Source: Symbiodinium natans
Lineage: Eukaryota > Sar > Dinophyceae > Suessiales > Symbiodiniaceae
DNA length: 32,928 nucleotides
Reading direction: 5' to 3'
NCBI GenBank assembly: GCA_905221605.1
Contig: CAJNDS010000086.1
Span: 202,501-235,428, forward strand
The first letter of the stretch is position 1. Every line of letters begins with the position of its first letter. The notes beneath the pieces are model-generated. The model was not told the DNA's origin, ran no database searches, and worked only from the letters and a program-made list of their open reading frames with translations. The translations under genes and the position numbers were made by a program. Positions 19,501-26,104 of this stretch are shown here, piece by piece.

Positions 19501-22271
19501 GTCGACAAGGCAAAGCAATAAACGTCCCCTTCAACAGGGGCGAAGGCATCACAGACAAGGGCGCCGAGAAGTTCGGGGAGAGGGTCACTGCTGACACGAT
19601 AGTTCTTCGCAGCAACAAAGACAAGGGAATCCGCGGAGAAAACAATGCAATCGTGATGTTCGACTTCAAGACACAGTGGGTACACTGCACGCCCGTAAAG
19701 TCCAGGGGAACGGATGAGTTTGTGCGAGCTATCAATGAGTTCCGAGGCCCAGATATGGTAGTGCATCTGTACGCAGACGGAGCCGGTGAATTCTCAAAAG
19801 CCTGCGACGTCATAGGAACTTGCAGGGCGACTTCTACACCCGGATTACCCCGAACGAATAGCATAGCGGAGCTCAAGGTCAAAGAAGTAATCTACGGTGG
19901 CAGAGTATTGCTGAGACAAGCAGGACTAGAACCGAAGTGGTGGCCGTACGCTGTGCAGACGTTCTGCTTCCATAGGAACGTACAACAAGTGGACGGGGTA
20001 AGCCCGTACGGGAAAAGACATGGCAACGAGCAAGACAAAGTGAAACTGATTCCTTTCGGGGCACTTGTTAACTACCTCCCCATTGCCGAAAAGCCTAGAA
20101 AAGCTGGCAAAGAGGACGCGGCCCTGCTCGAACGGGGGGATCCTGAAAATGACGCTCTTGAGATTCTCGGAGCTGATGAAGATGTTTCGAGCATGGCCTT
20201 GCCCTCTGAAACGAAGGAAACTAAAGAACAACGCTCGCAAAGGGAGGAAGAGCTGAGAGAGAGTGCGCTCGACATGGTCATGACGCAGGACTTTGATGTG
20301 CAGCATGCAAAGGACATCATCCTGAAGTTCACTTCGATAGAAAAAGGAATAGCGAAGAATTCGCGGAGCATGGCCACCGGTAGAGGGTTCATAGTCCTGG
20401 GGCTGTATGCGTACGGAGGAAAGATTGGCGTTACGAATAGTGCCAAAGAATATCCGGGGATAGCCATGGTGTGCTGCGAGCTGATAGCAAAATGCTTCCC
20501 AGAAGCTACTTTTACAACGGTGACTGTGTCTGTCGGAACCAGGATGGGGCCTCACAAGGACAAGTTTAACGAGAGCCAGACATACAACTTTGTTGTACCG
20601 GTAAGCGAGAGGGCGGGCGAAGCTATGATCTGGACAGAAGAGGAACAGTGTGCGAGTGAGGGTGGCAAGGCCGCCGGGATAGAGAAAGAGGTGCTTCCGG
20701 GAAAATGGATATGGGGAAGGACTCGGAAGGTGGATAGTGGGCTAAAGTTCAATCCAAGAGTTTGGCATGCTATTGAAGATGCCTTGGCGCCGGAGGATAG
20801 AGTGACAGCGGTGGGATATACCCTGGCAGCGGGTAAAAAGGCATCTGTGGACGACAAGTGGAAGTTGATGAGGCTGGGCTTCAGATTGGATGAGCACTTT
20901 GCGACATTAGCGGATGGCTTATGCCAGGCAGCGTGTGCAGACGATGGTGGGGATGGGGAAGAATATGTAGATCACGACGCCGAGGAAGAGCAAGCGTATG
21001 CCATGGCATCCAAGGCGAAGTTCGACACTCCGACATCACCCGGATTGTTCCTAGGTTACGCGCTCCAACCAGGGGGTGTTCCGAGCGGAGACTATATAGT
21101 GGTTGAGCTGGCGCACCTGTATCACGGATGGACGGTACCGTCGATACACCGCGTGAAGAGGATAGTACTTGACGAGGAGATGCCCAACTACTTCCCGATG
21201 CAAGCTGTGGCTGATAGGAAGTCGAGAATCATGACAGCGACTCGAGCTGATGCCCTGGCCAGATTGGAACTGGAGAGAGAGGGGCAGCAAGGAGAGGAGA
21301 CGGAGGAAATCTTCGCAGAGGAGAGAAGGGTACGAGCCGATGTGATGAGACAAATTAAGTGCGACGATCAGCATCTTCAAAACGGGGATTTCTGGGAACA
21401 TGATGAGATAGACCATTCGTGGACGCTTCATCACATCTTACCCCGAAAGGAGCTGTGTACCCCAGGCGAGGAGGTCAAAGGTACAGGTGGCCCCGGGGAT
21501 AGAGAGCTGGGTCCAAGGAGGCGAACGTGGATAGTGTACGCCGATGGTACATCGGAGGTGCTGGATGAGGATAGAATGAAGGGCAAGAAGAAGATCACCA
21601 AGAAATGGACGGGGTGCACTACGTTCTGGGAAAAGGGGGAGCCTGAGGGAGAGATAGATGATGAAGCCAAGGAGCGGGCGCGGGGAGAGAAGGCGACGGG
21701 TATACGGGGGGTGGGTCTAGACTACGAACAAGACATGCCCAGAATAGAGCGGCCGTACGCGAGATCTCACAAACCCAACTCTATTTCGTCAGCAGAGTGG
21801 AATAGGATGAGCCCGGGACAGCGACTACGTTATATCGAGGGAGACAAAGAGAGGATCATCAGAGGAGAGAGGCCCCCTTCGGCCGTTCGAGGGCAAGAGG
21901 AAATAGGACCGCGTCCCGCAGAAATTGGAGTTCGAGAATGGATGGAGAAAATCACCGACCATGGCCAGGAATTCTCACCGCCGGAGTACCGATGGGATCC
22001 CCCACCGGGAATGCCTGAGGGTGGCCGAGTATGGGCAGTAAGAAACAATCGCGCCACATCCTACCGATTCTATGGCGGAAGGGACAAAAGACGGCTTGAG
22101 CTCTGGTGGAGGGTCACTCGGAGCGCTAATACTGGAGAGGTCTTAGAATCCATTGAGTACGACTCTTGTATACAGGCAGAGATGATGCGCAATAGAGGGA
22201 GATACCGATTCGGGGGGATACTGAGGAGGTTACGAAAACCATCAACCAATTGTGCAGCACAGCTGGAATAG
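16557..22271 (+). CDS. ORF3: Pol part 1 - protease, methyltransferase-like, integrase, 2OG-oxygenase-like
   Basis: 1904 aa from the first ATG; the frame opens at 16488. Aspartic protease: D164-S-G with a downstream VRFNTANGNTT block and an LSMGRRCMKMGYSFHW block, as in dinoflagellate copia elements. C5-methyltransferase-like domain (about 536-742): VHIYCG (motif I-like), DID acidic loop, GPPCR with C598 (motif IV), IEQPQDP (motif VI-like), GHPRRKPTT (motif VIII-like). Zinc ribbon C-x2-C-x8-C-x2-C near residue 815. Integrase: H968-x3-H972-x6-C979-x2-C982, then D1013, D1074, E1105; the last spacing (30 residues) is slightly short of the usual 35. 2OG-Fe(II)-oxygenase-like domain: H1333-x-D1335, H1404, R1415. 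The C-terminal part (about 1440-1904) is charged and unassigned. Expected roles are polyprotein processing and integration; the activity of the accessory domains is inference. The end overlaps ORF4. Confidence 0.9.
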   Translation: MPVVRQRDDGAESTHRGILVTTTGRERVKKGNRRVKGLGSEETGIAGLDICYWKGHTADKMVRKCKNVHKKGYVHDVKRYPVIEEAKARLRGISLAEEVVLDILAGEQGEEGKDASRLADRIVEECRRIGIVDERFRVDSREDSQPAASAQHCLPSVMRRWMIDSGCAMDLIAEADLTQDEKDMAIEAKKVRFNTANGNTTSKQEICMDIQGMPETMRIRMLESTPAVLSMGRRCMKMGYSFHWLAGANPVFVKPDSSLIVLKVIGDIPYMVDRMSTVVSESERSDYHIYPAMPAPLAIELPVRGNSSPRRIGEKQDECSPKSVDSDTDRDIEEEPIGKAANDDGRLLDKWMLTGNKAVCFHNKPRTKACDPWFETLRFPEIHALVPRFAERCRSKRVYKDGKTVAEWIDWVDKYSEGENREAEEELWTGKTMFKIEGLTYEGADAGEAAQSDSVKVRKHILNRMAADETTGLDDLLMMLDKNIGTGGEAETLVEIARCLWPLAPQEILDGGKAQKPQGETRPEIMKIRKAMEGSRRVIVHIYCGKSRGKFDDVASELEMGVIDIDMEENVLQSDTWWWLVKLATTNLVFCWLAGPPCRTRSVMRHRRPGPIPLRSRNGPERWGYSFISWAQKQECRDDDIIILRVCMLVVIGKARHRRLRAPTMCLIEQPQDPETYWDETPDGGYASLWATEEWDRTSAILGTKLFSFDQGPMGHPRRKPTTIATDAELIGWAVNLRGPGTGATNDGDDRSKGEMSESQNWSEWAPGLVRAIKETMRKHHRISSVVEKGIDERNRETTTEQDDGDGRLRTTFYCAACKADSSGVCGFCERALSPEQIEAGQSARNMTDAEFQLIHGMKKSPDDDLRIAEQVVAVPGEEESAENGGELDDDIDLPGIADEEQARRGVGEPQKDDSAGDMGEVEQAKAEDGPADQVRVADRIGEGIGSSKTVSIRRARYSPEYARSTEHLLTHLPKNMHCVACRQGKAINVPFNRGEGITDKGAEKFGERVTADTIVLRSNKDKGIRGENNAIVMFDFKTQWVHCTPVKSRGTDEFVRAINEFRGPDMVVHLYADGAGEFSKACDVIGTCRATSTPGLPRTNSIAELKVKEVIYGGRVLLRQAGLEPKWWPYAVQTFCFHRNVQQVDGVSPYGKRHGNEQDKVKLIPFGALVNYLPIAEKPRKAGKEDAALLERGDPENDALEILGADEDVSSMALPSETKETKEQRSQREEELRESALDMVMTQDFDVQHAKDIILKFTSIEKGIAKNSRSMATGRGFIVLGLYAYGGKIGVTNSAKEYPGIAMVCCELIAKCFPEATFTTVTVSVGTRMGPHKDKFNESQTYNFVVPVSERAGEAMIWTEEEQCASEGGKAAGIEKEVLPGKWIWGRTRKVDSGLKFNPRVWHAIEDALAPEDRVTAVGYTLAAGKKASVDDKWKLMRLGFRLDEHFATLADGLCQAACADDGGDGEEYVDHDAEEEQAYAMASKAKFDTPTSPGLFLGYALQPGGVPSGDYIVVELAHLYHGWTVPSIHRVKRIVLDEEMPNYFPMQAVADRKSRIMTATRADALARLELEREGQQGEETEEIFAEERRVRADVMRQIKCDDQHLQNGDFWEHDEIDHSWTLHHILPRKELCTPGEEVKGTGGPGDRELGPRRRTWIVYADGTSEVLDEDRMKGKKKITKKWTGCTTFWEKGEPEGEIDDEAKERARGEKATGIRGVGLDYEQDMPRIERPYARSHKPNSISSAEWNRMSPGQRLRYIEGDKERIIRGERPPSAVRGQEEIGPRPAEIGVREWMEKITDHGQEFSPPEYRWDPPPGMPEGGRVWAVRNNRATSYRFYGGRDKRRLELWWRVTRSANTGEVLESIEYDSCIQAEMMRNRGRYRFGGILRRLRKPSTNCAAQLE
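22196..22271 (+). promoter_or_regulatory. Candidate -1 frameshift zone, ORF3 to ORF4
   Basis: The ORF4 frame is open from 22196, giving 76 nt of overlap with the end of ORF3. ORF3 reads CGA AAA CCA; the AAA codon (22236-22238) is preceded by A, so a one-base backward slip keeps perfect pairing. This mirrors the TTTT at the ORF2/ORF3 junction. The alternative is initiation at ATG 22304. Confidence 0.4.
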
Positions 22272-22303
22272 CGCGAACGCCGTCCGACAACATCGTTGGG
22301 GAA

Positions 22304-25300
22304 ATGATGAGGGAGTTGGGCGAACAGCCTAAAGTGCAGATCATGGGGGTCGGATTAGAAGAGATCGGGGGTAACGGAGGTGAGAACGTATCTTGGATAT
22401 CGGGGGAAGGATGCGTGATAGGAGAGGGTGTGACGGATGTGGTCATTGCTATCGATGCGTCTAGCGACGGCATGAGGACAGAGGTCGATCGGAAGGCATC
22501 CGGGTGGAGACGTGAGGAAGGCCTAGATAGTACGCGAGAGGCTCGAGAAAGAGTATTTGGCAATGTAGAAAAGGTTATCACAGACGCCAACAGCAGAGGA
22601 ATAGTGGCCACGATCATCTGGATAGGCGGTAAAAGTCGAATGGCTGACGAGACCATTGTTCGAATGGCGCTTGCCTGGGACATGTGGATAGTGCGGAGTG
22701 ATGGATGCATGCTGGGTATGCATGACGGGGTAGACGCGTCGTGTTACATAGGAGTCGTCACACCATGCATGATGAATGCGATCGCGGCGGACATGTTAGC
22801 ATGCGATCACATGCCAAGGGATCATGACTTGATGTCGCGCATAGTGAGGACATCGGACGCGAAAATAGACGTACGGCGAGAGCAGGAGGGTAAAGCGATA
22901 CGCGAAATGATCAAGGTGTTAAAGGACGTGATAGACATCTGCGGCGAGGAAGAGGGTGATTCGGTGTCGATGGCATGTGAAGAACACGGGGGAGACTATC
23001 TCGGATATAGCAGTGGTATGGTGACACTGGACGTGGACTCCTTGGCACAGCTGGAAAAGGGAACGATTAGAGGCGACGAGACTGGGGGATCACTAGAAAA
23101 GCTGTTGAAGATAGCCAAGAGAAGAATGAACGGAGGAAACTCATATTGGGTGATAGACATGGAGGGGGACGACGAGCACGAAGAATATGCTACGGATAGA
23201 GAAGATCAGACGCTGATAAGGAACTATGCTGCTGCGGCGGCCGAGGATGGGGCACCATACATCAGTCGTGAGGAGATCAGATGGAAAAGATGCATAGTTA
23301 TGAACAATCCTGGCCGAGAGGCATTGAGGGAGATCTTCGGACCACGAGCGAAACACACACAAGATCTGCGCGTGATCCTGGTTGACGGCGACGACATAGG
23401 CAAGGTTATAATGACGAAGCAGAACAGTCGCCGCATCAGACATAGCACCGGAGGGGCCGCAGTAGCTTACCCTGGAGAAGAGCTTGAGGTGGGAGACCTG
23501 AACGGGGACGGATGGATGATAGTGCTGACCGGGGAGAGGGAGAACCACGACGCAGATCGGCGCCATGACCAAGATAGAGAGGAAAACCCCGGATTCGACG
23601 ACCAGAGCGATGTGTTTGACTCGGAAGGATGGACGTTGTCAGACCTAGAAGAGGAACGGGAACCGGTGGATGAGGCATTCTTCAGGGCCGGACACGCCGA
23701 AACCATTAACCTCGAAACTATGGAGAAGGGCGAATGCAACATAGTCATGTGGGAGGCAGAGAGGAACGCACTAGTCCTCGAACTAAAGGACGACATCCAT
23801 GTTCCACTGATAGGATACACCTGGGTTCGTACTGGGATAGCGTATCCGGAAGATCCTGGCACCAGTGTAAGAGTGTCTGCGCTCGGGCAGCTTGTGGCAG
23901 AAACCATGTGCGACGTCATAGGATACGAGGTATCACCTGAGCGAGAGATCCTGGTGGCTATACAGAATAGAAATAGCTTTCCCATCACGTTTGGAGGAGG
24001 AGGGGGGCCAATCATGAGAATGGAATTCGCTAAGGGAGTATGTCTACGGCCGAGGACGCGCGGGTGCATGATGCCTGAGAACGTGAAGGAAGTGAGACAT
24101 CGTAGGGCACATCGGGAGAGCAAGAAAGCAATCTGGGCAAGAGAGGCCCGTGCGAGGGAAAGAGACAGGGATAGTGTGGATCATGGGCTGAGAGCAAGGA
24201 GGAGTAGAGATGAGGATAGGCGGCGAATCGGCATCAAGCATGTCTCGAATAGGACATACAAGTGCCGAGAATGTCGACGACTGTTGGAGGGAAAAGCCAA
24301 GGTACCTAGCTTGATCCTCACGTCGATGACGCTTTGCTTCGCATGCTTCATGAACAAGCATACTACACCCGTTGATAATTTGATCCGGCAGGGTTATCAG
24401 ACTGAAGACGAGGAGTATGGAGATGGAATAGTCGCAGTCCCTGCTATACAGGTGGATGCAGATCAAGAGGATAGTTGGGAAGAGGTTGCGGAAAATGAAG
24501 TGTGTGATAGCATCGACGAGACAGTGGGAGAGTGTGAGCCACTGATGGCCACAATCATAGAGGACGAAGAGGAGGACATCGAGGAAGTTTTCGGACTTGT
24601 CGCTAGACCCGTGACGAAGGCTGAGAGGGCGATCAACCCCAAGGCTCGGGCAGCGCTTGATAAAGAATGGAAAAAGCTGATGGATCAAGTGGTCTGGATA
24701 ATGGAGGAGGTGCGTTCGTGGAAGGACGTTCAACGGGAGGCAATGGATAGAGGGGAAATAGCTCATGTAGGTCGTATCTTTGACATCTGTGTGGAAAAGA
24801 ACTGGGAGCTTGCTGAAGACGATCCTCTTAGAAAGTATAAGGGGAGAGTTGTGTTTGAGGGATGTCATGTCAAAGACCAGGAGGGAAAGTGGGCCATCTT
24901 TCAGGAAATCACATCATGTCCCGCGACACTTGAGGCAGGCAAGATGGCGGATGCCTATGGGATGCTGCCAGGACATGACATCGAGATGTCGGACGGTGAG
25001 TCGGCATACACGCAGGCGCTGTTGGGGGGGCCTAAAACATGGATACGGATCCCGAGGGATAGGTGGCCAGATGAATGGGAGGGCATAGACGACCCCGTGG
25101 TGCCACTGAGACTAGCTTTATACGGGCATCCGGATGCCGGGGGGTTCTGGGAAAGGCACTGCGAAAAGGCCGTGACTGAGGTCGGCTTCGAATTCCTCTC
25201 AGATTGGCCTAGTGTGTTCTTCCATAAGGAGCTGAAGCTGATGCTGGTGATCTACGTCGACGACTTCAAGCTTGCGGGGCCCAAAGAGAACTTAGCGATA

Positions 25301-26104
25301 GGATGGGAGAAGCTGGCGAAGAGAATCAAGCTCGAAGAGCCACGAAGTATGGGTAGGTACTTGGGATGCTTGCACACGGCTAGCGCGATACCTTTTCGGT
25401 CGCCGTTTGAGCCGAGACACGAGTGGACGAAGATCATCGAGCCCAAGAAGGAACCGCCTAATTTCGCGGGGAAGGCCGAGGCGAAGGAAGATAGTCCAGA
25501 TGAGATCAGGATCCTTCGATATGATGTTACCGATTTCATGAAGCAGTGTGTGGATAGATATCAAGAGTTGTGCTCGACGGCATATCCTAAGCCACTGGAT
25601 AAAGCTAAGACCCCATATCTCGACGAGAGCCGCCCAGAGTTCGACGAGAACCCAGTAGACGACAAGGTGAACGAAATTATGGGGATAGCCAAGTACGAGC
25701 TGCCGGATGAGGGGCCGGGAGTGTTGAAAGAGCACGCCCCTGCGGTACTCATGAAGATCTTGTATGGGGCCAGAGTCGGAAGGTATGACCTACTGCGACC
25801 AGTACAGGTTCTGGCGTCGAGGCTGACGACCTGGACACATCTCTGTGACAAGAGAACGCATAGACTGATCTCATACATCAACGAGACGACCACAACGAGC
25901 CTCTACGGATGGGTCGGGGATAGGATAGGAGACATCCGTCTTGTACGGAGTTATGGCGAATGCAGCAAATGGACAGATGAAGGAGTATCTGGATACACTG
26001 TCATGGCAGATAGGGGGACCGACGTCAGTTCTACACCTGTTGCACTGGTCCCTGGCCGAAGAAGTGATCACATTTCCGGAGGTCCAGGCAGACGGGGGGA
26101 TTAA
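22304..26104 (+). CDS. ORF4: Pol part 2 - dUTPase-like domain and copia reverse transcriptase
   Basis: 1266 aa from ATG 22304. The N-terminal ~300 residues are unassigned. A DGC-x2-G motif (133-138) and following Cys/His resemble an unnamed domain I associate with dinoflagellate polyproteins. Residues about 485-580 read like a dUTPase core (RTGIAYPED; a CDVIGYEVSPEREILVAIQNR stretch; a Gly-rich turn then MRMEFAKG), but motif 1 is poorly kept. Zinc ribbon C654-x2-C657-x20-C678-x2-C681. The RT (about 770-1025) is copia/RVT_2 type: SDGESAYTQALL (motif A), RLALYGHPDAGGFWE, and catalytic YVDDFKLAG with D986-D987. A connection-like DKRTHRLISYI segment follows. The expected RNase H domain is not intact before the stop. 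The two integrase-RT halves lying in separate frames is unusual. Confidence 0.9.
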   Translation: MMRELGEQPKVQIMGVGLEEIGGNGGENVSWISGEGCVIGEGVTDVVIAIDASSDGMRTEVDRKASGWRREEGLDSTREARERVFGNVEKVITDANSRGIVATIIWIGGKSRMADETIVRMALAWDMWIVRSDGCMLGMHDGVDASCYIGVVTPCMMNAIAADMLACDHMPRDHDLMSRIVRTSDAKIDVRREQEGKAIREMIKVLKDVIDICGEEEGDSVSMACEEHGGDYLGYSSGMVTLDVDSLAQLEKGTIRGDETGGSLEKLLKIAKRRMNGGNSYWVIDMEGDDEHEEYATDREDQTLIRNYAAAAAEDGAPYISREEIRWKRCIVMNNPGREALREIFGPRAKHTQDLRVILVDGDDIGKVIMTKQNSRRIRHSTGGAAVAYPGEELEVGDLNGDGWMIVLTGERENHDADRRHDQDREENPGFDDQSDVFDSEGWTLSDLEEEREPVDEAFFRAGHAETINLETMEKGECNIVMWEAERNALVLELKDDIHVPLIGYTWVRTGIAYPEDPGTSVRVSALGQLVAETMCDVIGYEVSPEREILVAIQNRNSFPITFGGGGGPIMRMEFAKGVCLRPRTRGCMMPENVKEVRHRRAHRESKKAIWAREARARERDRDSVDHGLRARRSRDEDRRRIGIKHVSNRTYKCRECRRLLEGKAKVPSLILTSMTLCFACFMNKHTTPVDNLIRQGYQTEDEEYGDGIVAVPAIQVDADQEDSWEEVAENEVCDSIDETVGECEPLMATIIEDEEEDIEEVFGLVARPVTKAERAINPKARAALDKEWKKLMDQVVWIMEEVRSWKDVQREAMDRGEIAHVGRIFDICVEKNWELAEDDPLRKYKGRVVFEGCHVKDQEGKWAIFQEITSCPATLEAGKMADAYGMLPGHDIEMSDGESAYTQALLGGPKTWIRIPRDRWPDEWEGIDDPVVPLRLALYGHPDAGGFWERHCEKAVTEVGFEFLSDWPSVFFHKELKLMLVIYVDDFKLAGPKENLAIGWEKLAKRIKLEEPRSMGRYLGCLHTASAIPFRSPFEPRHEWTKIIEPKKEPPNFAGKAEAKEDSPDEIRILRYDVTDFMKQCVDRYQELCSTAYPKPLDKAKTPYLDESRPEFDENPVDDKVNEIMGIAKYELPDEGPGVLKEHAPAVLMKILYGARVGRYDLLRPVQVLASRLTTWTHLCDKRTHRLISYINETTTTSLYGWVGDRIGDIRLVRSYGECSKWTDEGVSGYTVMADRGTDVSSTPVALVPGRRSDHISGGPGRRGD
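25929..26104 (+). other. ORF4/ORF5 open-frame overlap (+1) where RNase H should be
   Basis: The ORF5 frame is open from 25929 and ORF4 stops at 26102-26104. A copia RNase H normally follows the RT connection here. ORF4 carries an SGY-like fragment (VSGYTVMADR) that recalls the STSGY block. The other frame carries GGPTSVLHLLHWSLAEE, vaguely like its continuation. Either RNase H is split by a +1 shift, is decayed, or is replaced. Confidence 0.45.
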
